The notes under the pieces were generated by a model, which saw only the letters and a program-made list of their open reading frames with translations, was not told the DNA's origin and searched no databases. A DNA stretch of 64,000 nt from Rubrivivax sp. Lineage in GTDB: Bacteria; Pseudomonadota; Gammaproteobacteria; Burkholderiales; Burkholderiaceae_C. The stretch's first letter is position 1. Each line of letters begins with the position of its first letter. Positions 9,459 to 18,238 of this stretch are shown here, piece by piece. The position numbers and the translations under genes are program-made. The DNA lies in contig JADYZZ010000027.1 in NCBI GenBank assembly GCA_020852865.1, positions 28,264-92,263 on the forward strand, read 5' to 3'.

Positions 9459-11105
9459 ATGAACGGCGAAGAGGACCCCGTCTACGACTATGTGATCGTC
9501 GGCGCCGGCACCGCCGGCTGTCTGCTCGCCAACCGCCTGTCGGCGGACCGGCGCTGCCGCGTCCTGTTGCTCGAGGCCGGGCCGCGCGACGACTACCTCT
9601 GGGTGCATGTGCCGGTGGGCTACCTGTACTGCATCGGCAACCCGCGCACCGACTGGCTCTATGCCACCGAACCCGAGCCCGGGCTCAACGGCCGCGTGCT
9701 GCGCTATCCGCGCGGCAAGGTGCTGGGCGGCTGTTCGAGCATCAACGGCATGATCTACATGCGCGGCCAGGCGCGCGACTACGACGGCTGGGCGCGGCAG
9801 CTCGGCGACGCCGCCTGGAGCTGGGACGCCTGCCTGCCCTATTTCATGCGCCACGAGGATCACTGGCGCGGCGCCGAGCGCGGCTTCGCGCCGTACCACG
9901 GCGCGGGCGGCGAGTGGCGCGTCGAGCGCCAGCGCCTGTCGTGGGAGATCCTCGACGCCTTCGCCGCCGCGGCGCGCGAGGCGGGCATCCCGGCCAGCGA
10001 GGACTTCAACCGCGGCGACAACGAAGGCGTGGGCTACTTCGAGGTCAACCAGCGCGCCGGCTGGCGCTGGAACGCCGTCAAGGCCTTCCTGCGCCCGGTG
10101 CGGCGGCGGCCGAATCTCGTCGTGCAGACCGGCGCGCAGGTGGCTCGACTGCTGCTCGAGCCGACGCCCGACGGTCTGCGCGCGGTCGGCATCGAGCTGT
10201 GCCCCGCACCCGGCGCACCGCCACGCGTGCGCGCCGCGCGCGAGGTGGTGCTGGCGGCCGGCGCGATCGGCACGCCGCAGATCCTGCAGTTGTCGGGCGT
10301 CGGGCCGGCGCCGCTGCTGCACGCGCACGGCATCGCGCCGCGCCACGCGCTGGCCGGCGTCGGCGCCAACTTGCAGGACCACCTCCAGATCCGGGCCGTG
10401 TTCGGCGTCGCCGGCGCGCGCACGTTGAACGGCATCGTGCGCAGCTGGCACGGCAAGGCCGGCATCGCGCTGCAGTACCTGTTCACGCGCCGCGGGCCGA
10501 TGAGCATGTCGCCCTCGCAGCTGGGCGCCTTCACGCGCAGCGCGCCCGAGCAGCCATGGCCGAACATCGAGTTCCACGTGCAGCCGCTCAGCCTGGACGC
10601 CTTCGGCGAGCCGCTGCACCGCACCGACGCCTTCACCGCCAGCGTGTGCAACCTCAACCCGGGCGCGCGCGGCCACGTGCGGATTCGCTCGGCGCGGCCC
10701 GAGGACGCACCGTGCATCCAGCCCAACTACCTGAGCACCGACGAGGACCGCAAGGTGGCCGCCGACTCACTGCGCCTGACGCGCCGCATCGCGGCGATGC
10801 CGGCGCTGGCGAGGTACCGCCCGCAGGAACTGAAGCCGGGCATGCAGTACTGCAGCGACGAGGATCTGGCGCGCCTGGCCGGCGACATCGGCACGACGAT
10901 CTTCCACCCGGTGGGCACGTGCCGCATGGGTGCGGCCGGCGATGCCGGCGCGGTGGTCGATGCGCGCCTGCGCGTGCACGGCATCGCTGCGCTGCGCGTG
11001 GCCGACGCCAGCGTCATGCCCACCATTACCAGCGGCAACACCAATGCGCCGACGCTGATGATCGCCGAGCGAGCGGCCGCGTGGATCGTTGCGGCGCCGG
11101 GTTGA
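9459..11105 (+). CDS. GMC-family FAD-dependent oxidoreductase (choline/alcohol dehydrogenase-like)
   Basis: Flavoprotein of 548 residues. The N-terminal FAD-binding motif is DYVIVGAGTAGCLLANRLS, GMC signature 1 is GKVLGGCSSINGMIYMRGQ, and signature 2 is AAGAIGTPQILQLSGVG. The C-terminal catalytic His segment is IFHPVGTCRMG followed by TSGNTNAPTLMIAE. The family oxidises alcohols such as choline or polyethylene glycol. No betB or choline transporter is adjacent, so the substrate is open. ATG 9459 was chosen because it leaves a short N-terminus before the FAD motif; ATG 9417 is a longer alternative. Confidence 0.9.
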   Translation: MNGEEDPVYDYVIVGAGTAGCLLANRLSADRRCRVLLLEAGPRDDYLWVHVPVGYLYCIGNPRTDWLYATEPEPGLNGRVLRYPRGKVLGGCSSINGMIYMRGQARDYDGWARQLGDAAWSWDACLPYFMRHEDHWRGAERGFAPYHGAGGEWRVERQRLSWEILDAFAAAAREAGIPASEDFNRGDNEGVGYFEVNQRAGWRWNAVKAFLRPVRRRPNLVVQTGAQVARLLLEPTPDGLRAVGIELCPAPGAPPRVRAAREVVLAAGAIGTPQILQLSGVGPAPLLHAHGIAPRHALAGVGANLQDHLQIRAVFGVAGARTLNGIVRSWHGKAGIALQYLFTRRGPMSMSPSQLGAFTRSAPEQPWPNIEFHVQPLSLDAFGEPLHRTDAFTASVCNLNPGARGHVRIRSARPEDAPCIQPNYLSTDEDRKVAADSLRLTRRIAAMPALARYRPQELKPGMQYCSDEDLARLAGDIGTTIFHPVGTCRMGAAGDAGAVVDARLRVHGIAALRVADASVMPTITSGNTNAPTLMIAERAAAWIVAAPG

Positions 11106-11504
11106 CCCCGATGCCGGCGCGCGCCCCGGCTCGCTACATTGCGCGCACTTGCGGTGCCGCGCTTCGCGGCATCCGGGCGGGGGCCGAGGAGACGACGAAG
11201 CGCTGCCGACGCAGCCAAGCCATACAAAGAACTCCATTCCTGCCGCCGGCGTCTGCTGCCGGAGGCCTTAGAGGCGCCGCGGGTCGGCGCCTCCTTGCTG
11301 TCAGGCGCCGCGGGTCGGCGCCTCCTTGCCTGGTGCGCCCGGCGTGGCCGGCGACCGGGCCGACAGCCGCGCCGCTGACCAGGGCCAGGCCGGCGCAGGA
11401 GCCGCGGCGCAGCATTGGCCGGTGAATCCCGCCCAGTTGTCGGCGCTGCGCGACGGCCGGCGGCGCTACGCTCGGCTCCCGTCGCCCGCCCTGCCCATGC
11501 CGCC
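11106..11504. other. 399-base gene-free region
   Basis: No coding region is supported here. The only clear structure is the tandem hairpin repeat at 11271-11329. The last 60 bases would carry the promoter of the HDOD gene, but no good -10/-35 pair is seen. Confidence 0.5.
11271..11329. repeat. two tandem copies of a 27-base hairpin unit
   Basis: A 27-base unit occurs at 11272-11298 and again at 11303-11329 (period 31), identical in both. Each unit is itself a hairpin: AGGCGCC, a 7-base loop, then GGCGCCT (GAGGCGCC/GGCGCCTC in the first copy), followed by CCTTGC. They lie downstream of the GMC gene, 166 bases from its stop. They could be a duplicated terminator or a REP-like element. Confidence 0.7.
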
Positions 11505-12332
11505 ATGTCCGTGAACCCCGAGCTGCGCTCGCTCGACATCGACATCCCCGCGCAGCCCGAGGCGCTGGTCAAGCTGTCGCTGCTGCTGGCCGAAGACGAG
11601 ATCAACCTGGCCGCGGCGGCCGAGTTGATCGAGTCGGACATGGCTCTGGCCGCCGCGGTGATGAAGGCGGTGAACTCGTCGCTCTACGGCCTCAAGGGCC
11701 GGGTGCAGAGCGTGCAGCAGGCCATCACCTACCTCGGCATGCGCGAGGTTGCCGCCATCACCTTCGAGATGGGTCTGCGCGCGGCGTTTCCGCCGGCCGT
11801 CGAGCTCGAGCCGCTGTGGCAGCGCGCCGCGCTGCGCGGTCTGCTGATGGGGCGGCTCGGGCAGCGCCTGGCGCTCGACGCCTGGGCCGCACATTCGGCC
11901 GGCCTGTTCGAGGAATGCGGCAAGGCGGTGCTGTTCCGGCATGCGCCGGACCATTACCGCGCGATGCTGCGTGCCGCCGAGACCGACACCGAGCTGGCGA
12001 TGCTCGAGCGCGCCGGCTTCGGCGTCAGCCACGACGCGCTGGGCGGCGCGCTGTGCGAGAGCTGGGGCCTCGCGCTGGCGGCCGCGGCCAGTGTGCGCCA
12101 GCACGTGCTGGCACAGGCCGGCGGGCCGCTGCCGTCGCAGCCCGATCGGCGCAGCGTGTGCGCGCTGTCGGTGCTGGCGCATGCGCTGATGCAGGCGCCC
12201 GACACGCTCGACGGTTGCGCCGAGCGCGTGGCCGCCGAGGCCGGCCTCGAGCCGACGCTCGTGCTGCGTGCGGCGCGCCAGGCGCAGGAGCAGCTCGACG
12301 ACGCGCTGCAGCACGGCCGGCGCCAGCCGTAG
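11505..12332 (+). CDS. HDOD domain signalling protein
   Basis: Stand-alone HDOD protein of 275 residues. The domain starts with a helical part (ALVKLSLLLAEDEINLAAAAELIESDMALAAAVMKAVNSSLYG) and IQQAITYLGMREV-like text, here VQQAITYLGMREVAAITF. The HD residues of true phosphohydrolases are not obvious, as is usual for HDOD. Such proteins act in two-component or c-di-GMP-linked regulation, but the partner is not known. The ATG at 11505 was chosen because the conserved region starts soon after. A second HDOD protein lies at 30996. Confidence 0.85.
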   Translation: MSVNPELRSLDIDIPAQPEALVKLSLLLAEDEINLAAAAELIESDMALAAAVMKAVNSSLYGLKGRVQSVQQAITYLGMREVAAITFEMGLRAAFPPAVELEPLWQRAALRGLLMGRLGQRLALDAWAAHSAGLFEECGKAVLFRHAPDHYRAMLRAAETDTELAMLERAGFGVSHDALGGALCESWGLALAAAASVRQHVLAQAGGPLPSQPDRRSVCALSVLAHALMQAPDTLDGCAERVAAEAGLEPTLVLRAARQAQEQLDDALQHGRRQP

Positions 12333-12351
12333 CGCCGCGACCTCGCGGCGC
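12332..12351. terminator. hairpin at the end of the HDOD gene
   Basis: GCGCCGCGA and TCGCGGCGC form a perfect 9-bp inverted repeat separated by two bases (in practice 8 bp with a 4-base loop). It starts at the last base of the HDOD stop codon, between convergent genes. It probably terminates both. Confidence 0.5.
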
Positions 12352-12365
12352 GCGGCCGCCACCCT

Positions 12366-12821
12366 CTATCGGGGCGCCGATGCCGTGGCCGACGCTGCCG
12401 GCGCTGCCGCCGGCGCCGCCGGCGCTGTCGGCAGCACCACGCCCGGGCCGAGCGGGATGTCCTCGGCTTCGCTCACGTCGGTGACGAAGGAGCGCGTCTC
12501 GCCGAAGCAGGTGGTCGGCAGGCCCACCTTCTCCTCGTAGTGCAGCGCGACGCGCTTGCCCATCAGCCGCGTGATGCGCGCGGCCACCGCGTCGTCGTGC
12601 ACCGTGAAGAAGAACTTCTCGGTCGTCGAGCCGGGCAGCGAGACGAGCGCGAGCTCGCCCTCCCAGGTCTTGCAGATCCAGCCGCGCTTGCTGAACTGCT
12701 GCACCCAGCCGGCGCGCTCGCCCGAGGAGTAGCTCCAACTCCAGGCCAGCCACAGCCAGGTCGCGACCAGCGCCGCCAGCACGGTCAGCGGCAGCAGCAG
12801 GTACTTGACGAGCGGGCCCAT
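12366..12821 (-). CDS. conserved hypothetical membrane-anchored protein
   Basis: Protein of 151 residues with one N-terminal transmembrane helix (LLLPLTVLAALVATWLWLAW, residues 7-26). A folded periplasmic part follows, with two Cys (in WICKTWEG and TTCFGETRS) that may form a disulfide, and then an Ala/Pro-rich tail. I do not recognise the family and infer no function. It starts 6 bases after the PotF-like gene on the same strand, so the two are likely cotranscribed. Confidence 0.75.
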   Translation of the reverse strand: MGPLVKYLLLPLTVLAALVATWLWLAWSWSYSSGERAGWVQQFSKRGWICKTWEGELALVSLPGSTTEKFFFTVHDDAVAARITRLMGKRVALHYEEKVGLPTTCFGETRSFVTDVSEAEDIPLGPGVVLPTAPAAPAAAPAASATASAPR

Positions 12822-12827
12822 CGCGCG

Positions 12828-13943
12828 CTATCGGGTGTTGGTCTTGAAGTTGGTGAACACGCGCGTCTGCACGCGGCGAGCATCGTTGGGCAGGGTCTGC
12901 GGCATCGCCATCTTCGCGAGGTCGACCGCGCTCGGGAAGACCACCGGGTTGTTCGCGATCGAGGGTTTGACGTAGGGCTTGGAGAAGGCGTTCGGGTTGC
13001 CGTAGAAGACCTGGTTGGTGAGTGCGGCGTGCACCTGCGGGCGCAGGATGTAATCGATGAAGAGGTAGGCGTTCTTCACGTGCTTGGCGTCCTTGGGGAT
13101 CGCCATCGTGTCGAAGAACAGCGTCGCGCCGCGCGGCGGGATCAGGGCCTCGAAGCGCTGCCCGGTCTTGCCGTCGAGCGCGCGCTGGTTGCCGATCAGG
13201 AAGTCGCCCGAGTAGCCCAGCGAGACGCACAGCGAGCCGTTGGTGTAGTCGCTGATCGGCCCGGGCGAGGAGATGCGGGTGACGTAGGGGCGCGCCTTCA
13301 TCAGCAACTCCTGCGCCGCCTCGTAGTCCTTGGGGTTGGTGCTGTAGCCGGGTTTGCCGGCGTAGAGCATCGCCACCGGCACCACCTCGCTGGCCGAGTC
13401 GAGCACGTGCACGCCGCAGCTCTTGAGCTTGGCCGCGTATTCGGGCTTGAAGATCAGGTCGAGCGGGTTGTCGGGCATCGGCATGCCGCCCAGCGCGGAC
13501 TTGACCTTGTCGGGGTTGATGCCCACGGTGACGAAGCCCCACATCCAGTCGACCAGGTACTTGTTGCCCGGATCGACCTCGGCGAGCTTGGCCAGCAACG
13601 CGGGATCGAGGTTCTTCCAGTTCGGGATCTGCGCGCGGTCGAGCGGCAGGAACAGCCCGGCCTCGATCTGGCGCTTGGCGAAATGGGCCGAGGGCACGAC
13701 GATGTCGTAGCCGGTCTTGCCGGCTACCAGGCGCGCGTGCAGCGTCTCGTTGGCATCGAACAGGTCGTAGCGCACCTTGATCCCGGTCTCCTTCTCGAAG
13801 TTGGGGATCGTGTCGGGCGCGATGTAGTCGGCCCAGTTGAGGATGTTGAGGACCTTGGCGTCGTCCTGCGCCGGGGCCGCGGCGGGCGCCAGCAAGGCGG
13901 CGCCGACCAAGGCGGCAAGGGCGGCGAGGCGGCGGCAGGCCAT
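12828..13943 (-). CDS. polyamine ABC transporter substrate-binding protein (PotF/PotD type)
   Basis: Periplasmic binding protein of 371 residues. It has a Sec signal peptide ending near APAQ, then the family phrases LNILNWADYIAPDTIPNFEKETGIKV and YDIVVPSAHFAKRQI, which match the spermidine/putrescine-binding fold PotD/PotF. The ATG at 13943 with AGGAC upstream was chosen because it places the signal peptide correctly. No potGHI-like ATPase or permeases are present in the window, so this is an orphan binding protein. It could serve a transporter elsewhere or act as a sensor. Confidence 0.9.
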   Translation of the reverse strand: MACRRLAALAALVGAALLAPAAAPAQDDAKVLNILNWADYIAPDTIPNFEKETGIKVRYDLFDANETLHARLVAGKTGYDIVVPSAHFAKRQIEAGLFLPLDRAQIPNWKNLDPALLAKLAEVDPGNKYLVDWMWGFVTVGINPDKVKSALGGMPMPDNPLDLIFKPEYAAKLKSCGVHVLDSASEVVPVAMLYAGKPGYSTNPKDYEAAQELLMKARPYVTRISSPGPISDYTNGSLCVSLGYSGDFLIGNQRALDGKTGQRFEALIPPRGATLFFDTMAIPKDAKHVKNAYLFIDYILRPQVHAALTNQVFYGNPNAFSKPYVKPSIANNPVVFPSAVDLAKMAMPQTLPNDARRVQTRVFTNFKTNTR

Positions 13944-13986
13944 GGCGGGGCGTCCTTTCGGCGGGGGCGGTGTGGCGGTCAACGAG

Positions 13987-14478
13987 TCAGCGCGCATTTT
14001 GGCCGACGCCCTCGTCGGCCGGACGGCGGCCGAAGATGCTCCAGCCCTCCATCACCAGTACGGCCTTGCCGTGCTGGTTGCGCAGCGTGCAGCGCGAGCG
14101 CACCAGGCCGGCGCCGGGCCGGCTGGCCATCGGGCGCGCCTCCAGCACTTCGAGCCTGCCGTCGAGCCGGTCGCCGACGTACACCGGAGCCAGCCAGCGC
14201 AACTGCTCCATGCCCGGCGAACCGAGGCTCGCGGTGTCGCGCAGGTAGGCGTCCCACATCATGCGCATCGCCAGCGACGCGGTGTGCCAGCCGCTCGCGC
14301 ACAGGGCGCCGAAGATCGAGGCGCGCGCCGCCTCCTCGTCGAGGTGGAAGGGCTGCGGGTCGAACTGGCGCGCGAACTCGACGATCGCCTCGCGCGTGAG
14401 CTCGATGCCGCCGAACTCGCGCGTTGTGCCGACCGGGAAGTCCTCCCAGTACCAGCGCTTGTGGTCTGCGTTGCCCAT
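13987..14478 (-). CDS. MaoC family (R)-hydratase/dehydratase-like hotdog protein
   Basis: Protein of 163 residues with the single hotdog fold and the hydratase motif FDPQPFHLDEEAARASIFG, carrying the catalytic Asp and His of (R)-specific enoyl-CoA hydratases. WYWEDFPVGTTREFGG at the N-terminus is typical of the MaoC group. The substrate is not predictable; enoyl-CoA hydration for PHA supply is one option. It lies upstream of the PotF-like gene on the same strand, with a 43-base gap. Confidence 0.88.
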   Translation of the reverse strand: MGNADHKRWYWEDFPVGTTREFGGIELTREAIVEFARQFDPQPFHLDEEAARASIFGALCASGWHTASLAMRMMWDAYLRDTASLGSPGMEQLRWLAPVYVGDRLDGRLEVLEARPMASRPGAGLVRSRCTLRNQHGKAVLVMEGWSIFGRRPADEGVGQNAR

Positions 14479-14554
14479 ACATCAAGCATAGCCGGCACCC
14501 GCTGCCCGGGACGACTACGATGCTCTTGCTTCCGCTTGCACACCGCATCCCGCC

Positions 14555-15136
14555 ATGACCCTGATGCTGCTCGGCCTCGTGATCTTCCTGGGCGCGCACG
14601 CCGCGCGCATCGTCGCCGAACCCTGGCGCCGGCGCACGATCGGGCGGCTGGGCCTGCCTCGCTGGAAGGCGCTGCATTCGCTCGTCAGCCTGGCCGGCCT
14701 GGCGCTCGTGGTCTGGGGCTTCGCGGCGGCGCGCGCGCAGCCGCTGGCGCTGTGGCAGCCGCCGCTGTGGACGCGCCACCTTGCGGCACTGATCATGCTG
14801 CCGTCGCTCGTGCTCTGCGTCGCCGCGTACGTGCCGGGCAATCGGCTGAAGGCCCGGTTGCACCACCCGATGCTGCTGGGCGTCGAGTTGTGGGCCGCGG
14901 CGCACCTGCTGGCCAACGGCCGGCTGCACGACGCGGTGCTGTTCGGCGCCTTCCTGCTCTGGGCCCTGCTCGATCACCGCGCCGCGCTGGTGCGCGACCG
15001 CGCGGCGGCCATCGCCTGCGCGCCCGGGCGCTGGCGGCCGACGGCGCTGGCGCTCGCCGTCGGTGCGGCGGCCTGGGCCGCGCTCGCGTTCTGGGGCCAC
15101 CGGCTGCTGTTCGGCGTCGCGCCGCTGGGTGTCTGA
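14555..15136 (+). CDS. NnrU family membrane protein
   Basis: Polytopic protein of 193 residues starting MTLMLLGLVIFLGAHAAR and containing LHSLVSLAGLALVVWGF, features of NnrU. There are about five or six hydrophobic helices, and the conserved His residues in GAHAAR and LHSLVS could bind haem or metal. NnrU was named for genes linked to nitric-oxide metabolism and is related to the isoprenoid-modifying or heme-protein membrane folds; its role is not settled. No denitrification genes are adjacent. TACGAT near 14516 could be the -10. Confidence 0.88.
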   Translation: MTLMLLGLVIFLGAHAARIVAEPWRRRTIGRLGLPRWKALHSLVSLAGLALVVWGFAAARAQPLALWQPPLWTRHLAALIMLPSLVLCVAAYVPGNRLKARLHHPMLLGVELWAAAHLLANGRLHDAVLFGAFLLWALLDHRAALVRDRAAAIACAPGRWRPTALALAVGAAAWAALAFWGHRLLFGVAPLGV

Positions 15137-15239
15137 GCGCCCCGGCGCCGGGTTCGCCCGCGGAGACTCGCGCGCGGCCCCTCGGGCCCGGCGCCCGGGA
15201 CGGCCCGATGCATGCCGCCACCGGGATGCCCGGAGGTGC

Positions 15240-15920
15240 TCAGCGTGCGGGATCGAGCGGCGTCACCAACACCTCGCCTTCCGTGCTGCTGCGGTTGACC
15301 GCGCGCGACACCGGCCAGGCCTGCAGCGTCTCGGGCGGCGGCGGCGCCAGCAGCGGCGCGATCGCAGCCGGGTCCTGCGCGTCGCGCGCCAGCCATTGCG
15401 GCCAGTGCGGCGTCGCCACGAGCACCGGCATGCGGTCGTGCACCGGCGCCATCAGGGCATTGGCCTCGGTGGTGACGATGCAGCAGCTGAGCAGCCAGTC
15501 GTCGTCGGGCGCGGCGCGCCAGGCCTCGAACAGGCCGGCCAGCGCGAGCAGCGAGCCGTCGCGCGCGCTGAAGTACCAGGGCTGCTTGCCGCCGGCCGCG
15601 GCCTGCCATTCGTAGAAACCGCTGGCCGGCAGCAGGCAGCGCCGCCGGCGGATGGCCTGGCGGAACGAGGGCTTGTCGAACACGCCCTCGCTGCGCGCGT
15701 TGGCGAGCTTCGCGCCGATGGCGGGCTCCCTGGCCCACGAGGGCACGAGACCCCAGCGCATCAGCTCGGCCACGCGCTCGCCGGCGCGCGTCTCGTAGAC
15801 CACCGGCACCGGCGACTGCGGCGTGACGTTCCAGCGCTTGGGGAAGGGTGGCGCACGCAGCAGCGAGAAGCCCGCCACCAGCGTGGCCGGGTCGTAGGCG
15901 ACGACGTAGCGCCCGCACAT
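15240..15920 (-). CDS. SOS response-associated peptidase / abasic-site protein (YedK/HMCES)
   Basis: Protein of 226 residues starting MCGRYV. Cys2 becomes the N-terminus after Met removal and forms a thiazolidine DNA-protein crosslink with abasic sites in single-stranded DNA. Other family residues are present: RWNVTPQSPVPVV, ARSEGVFDKPSFR (NARSE) and the catalytic His in PVHDRMPV. It protects replication forks from abasic lesions. The ATG is fixed by the need for Cys2. It is convergent with NnrU. Confidence 0.93.
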   Translation of the reverse strand: MCGRYVVAYDPATLVAGFSLLRAPPFPKRWNVTPQSPVPVVYETRAGERVAELMRWGLVPSWAREPAIGAKLANARSEGVFDKPSFRQAIRRRRCLLPASGFYEWQAAAGGKQPWYFSARDGSLLALAGLFEAWRAAPDDDWLLSCCIVTTEANALMAPVHDRMPVLVATPHWPQWLARDAQDPAAIAPLLAPPPPETLQAWPVSRAVNRSSTEGEVLVTPLDPAR

Positions 15921-16112
15921 CGGGCCGATGGTAGCGGCCGGCGTCCCCGGCCGATGGCGCCTGCGGCCGGCGGCGCAAGGTGGGGCCCCCGGAAGGGGTG
16001 GGCGGCTGGCGGCAGCAGGGGGCCCCCGGAGCTCCGACCAGCGGGCGATGGCGCGCTCGCGGCCGCCGGACGACGATGCGCCGCACCACAACTGCCGCAC
16101 GAGGAGGCTGGC

Positions 16113-16388
16113 ATGTTCGACTGGTTGCTGCAGCGCCTGGCGCCCGCGCGCGCCGAGCCGCGCGCCTTCAACGCCCCGTTCAGCGCGACCCTGCCGCCGC
16201 TCGATGCGCTCGACGACGCCGCGGCCGAGCCGATCCTCGGCTGCGGCTGGTTCGACTCGAGCCACGACCTGCGCCAGGGCCTCGTGGTGCAGGAACACGC
16301 CAGCGCCGACATGGTGTCCGAAGCGCTCGGCGTTGCGGCCTGGCTCGAGCTGCACCTGCGCGAGTGGCGCGGCGCGGTTGCGGCATGA
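16113..16388 (+). CDS. small conserved hypothetical protein
   Basis: Protein of 91 residues starting MFDWLLQRLAPARAEPR and ending in an amphipathic helix, SEALGVAAWLELHLREWRG. It has an excellent GAGGAGG ribosome site 8 bases before the ATG, GC-rich third positions and a good start, so it is probably real. No domain or signal peptide is recognised. It ends 32 bases before the DUF4397 lipoprotein in the same direction and may be cotranscribed. Confidence 0.65.
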   Translation: MFDWLLQRLAPARAEPRAFNAPFSATLPPLDALDDAAAEPILGCGWFDSSHDLRQGLVVQEHASADMVSEALGVAAWLELHLREWRGAVAA

Positions 16389-16420
16389 TGCCGGCAGCGC
16401 AAGTTACACGGGAGCCGTTC

Positions 16421-17704
16421 ATGACGCAGCTCGGGCGCCGCATGCTGCTCGCCGCCCTCGTCGCCTTCGGTCTGCTGGCCGGCTGCGGCGGCGGCACCGA
16501 CCGCACGAAGGCGCATCTGCGCCTGGTCAACGCCAGCGCCGGCTACGCCCGGCTCGACGTGAACCAGGGCGGCACGCCGCGGCAGACCGCGCTGGGCTAC
16601 GGTCAGGGCGCCGCCTATGCCGACTTCGACCGCGGCAGCGACACCGATCTGACCGTGCTCGCCACCGGCTCGCCCACCGCGGTGGTGACGCTGCGCCCGG
16701 CGCTGGCCAAGGACCAGTACTACACGCTGCTGGCCTACGGCGGCGCCGGCGCCCTGGCCACCCTGATGCTCGACGACAACGTCGGCACTCCGGCGAGCGG
16801 GCAGACGTTGCTGCGCGTGGTCAACGCCGCGCCCGATGCCGGCGCGCTCGATGTCTACGTCACCGCCGCGAGCGATGCGCTTGCTGCAGCGGTGCCGGTG
16901 CAGGCCGGTGCGGCCTACGGCGTGCTCGGCAGCTGCGCCACGCTGGCCAGCGGAAGCTGGCGGCTGCGCGTGACTGCAGCCGGCAGCAAGAACGACCTGC
17001 GGCTCGACGTCGCCGACCTCGCGCTCGGCAGCCAGCAGCTCATGACCCTGGTCGTCACGCCGGGCGCGGGCGGCGTACTCGTCAACGCGCTGGCGCTGGT
17101 GCAGCGCGGCGACGTCGCACGGCTCGACGGCCGACAGGCACGCGTGCGTGCGGTGGCCGGCGTCACCGCCGGCGGCGCAGTCAGCGCCAGCGTGGGCGGC
17201 GCGGCGCTGCTGGCCGGCATCGGCGCGCCGGCCGTGGGGGCCTACCAGCTCGTCGCCGCCGGCGCGGCCGCGCCGGCGCTGACCGTGGACGGCGTCGGAT
17301 TCACGACACCGGCCGCGACGCTTGCGGCCGGCGCCGACTACACGCTGCTCGTGTACGGCGACGCGGCCTCACCGCGGGCGGCATGGGCCGCCGACGACAA
17401 CCGCCTGCCGGCCATCGCGAGCCAGGTGCGCATCCGTCTCGTCAACGGCGTGACGGGTGCGAGCGGTCCGCTCGCGCTCGCTCTGGACTACCTGCCGATC
17501 GCCGGCGGGCTCGTCGCCGGCTCGGCCTCGGACTACGCGCTCACCGATGCCAGCACGACCGCGCAGCTCACGGTTTCGGCCAGCGGCACGGCGCAGCCGC
17601 TGTACAGCGCTGCCGGCCAGACCCTCGCCGCGGGCTCGGTGTACAGCCTGTTCGTGCTTGGCGACGCGGCCGCGCCGACCGGCGTGCTGCGCAGGGATCG
17701 CTGA
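16421..17704 (+). CDS. DUF4397 domain lipoprotein
   Basis: Exported protein of 427 residues. The N-terminal signal ends in the lipobox LLAGC (Cys about residue 22), so it should be lipid-anchored. The body contains repeated immunoglobulin-like DUF4397 units, seen as LRLVNASAGYARLDV, LRVVNAAPDAGALDVYVT and RIRLVNGVTGASGPLAL, each with a YTLLVYG or YSLFVLG strand. DUF4397 proteins are surface or periplasmic, with no known activity. ATG 16421 was chosen as the start of the signal; ATG 16385 is in frame. Confidence 0.85.
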   Translation: MTQLGRRMLLAALVAFGLLAGCGGGTDRTKAHLRLVNASAGYARLDVNQGGTPRQTALGYGQGAAYADFDRGSDTDLTVLATGSPTAVVTLRPALAKDQYYTLLAYGGAGALATLMLDDNVGTPASGQTLLRVVNAAPDAGALDVYVTAASDALAAAVPVQAGAAYGVLGSCATLASGSWRLRVTAAGSKNDLRLDVADLALGSQQLMTLVVTPGAGGVLVNALALVQRGDVARLDGRQARVRAVAGVTAGGAVSASVGGAALLAGIGAPAVGAYQLVAAGAAAPALTVDGVGFTTPAATLAAGADYTLLVYGDAASPRAAWAADDNRLPAIASQVRIRLVNGVTGASGPLALALDYLPIAGGLVAGSASDYALTDASTTAQLTVSASGTAQPLYSAAGQTLAAGSVYSLFVLGDAAAPTGVLRRDR

Positions 17705-17836
17705 GCGGGCCGCGCGGGGCTTGCGGTCGGCCGTGCGCGTTCGCCCTGCTTGACCGCGCGCAGGTGCGCGCGCACACTTTTCGCGCCGGCCCAACGCGCA
17801 CCCGTTTCGCGTGCGGGTGCGACGGGGAGAAGCACG

Positions 17837-18238
17837 ATGCCCAGCGCGCAGTCCCTGAGGAAGATCGTCCTGGCCAGCGCCGCGGCAGCGGCCGCGATGA
17901 CGGCCGGTGCGGCCGAAACATGGACCTATGTGCACTTCACGCCGGGCGGCTTGGCGCTGGGGACGGGAGTGCTCGAGCTCGAAGAGGCGCAGGGCAAGGG
18001 CACCGTCAGCATGTTCAGCTATCACGAATACGCCGACGGCTGCTACGCCAAGCGCAAGATGGACGCGACGGTCACGCGCGACGCCGAGTTCACCGTCATC
18101 ACGACCCAGGACATGATGCGCGGCTGTGCGCCGCTGCGCATCACGATCCGCAACGACGGGACCGGCGGCCGCCAGGAGGCGCTGGTCGGCGGCGCATGGG
18201 TGCCGGACCAGCGCGACCACGGCTTGCGCCGCAAGTGA
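17837..18238 (+). CDS. exported hypothetical protein
   Basis: Protein of 133 residues. A signal peptide (KIVLASAAAAAAMTAGAAE) is cut near AGA-AE, followed by a small beta-rich domain with two Cys (in DGCYAKRK and RGCAPLRI) that may form a disulfide. GGGGAGAAG precedes the ATG and decides the start over longer in-frame options. The family is not recognised. The neighbours are other small exported proteins. Confidence 0.68.
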   Translation: MPSAQSLRKIVLASAAAAAAMTAGAAETWTYVHFTPGGLALGTGVLELEEAQGKGTVSMFSYHEYADGCYAKRKMDATVTRDAEFTVITTQDMMRGCAPLRITIRNDGTGGRQEALVGGAWVPDQRDHGLRRK

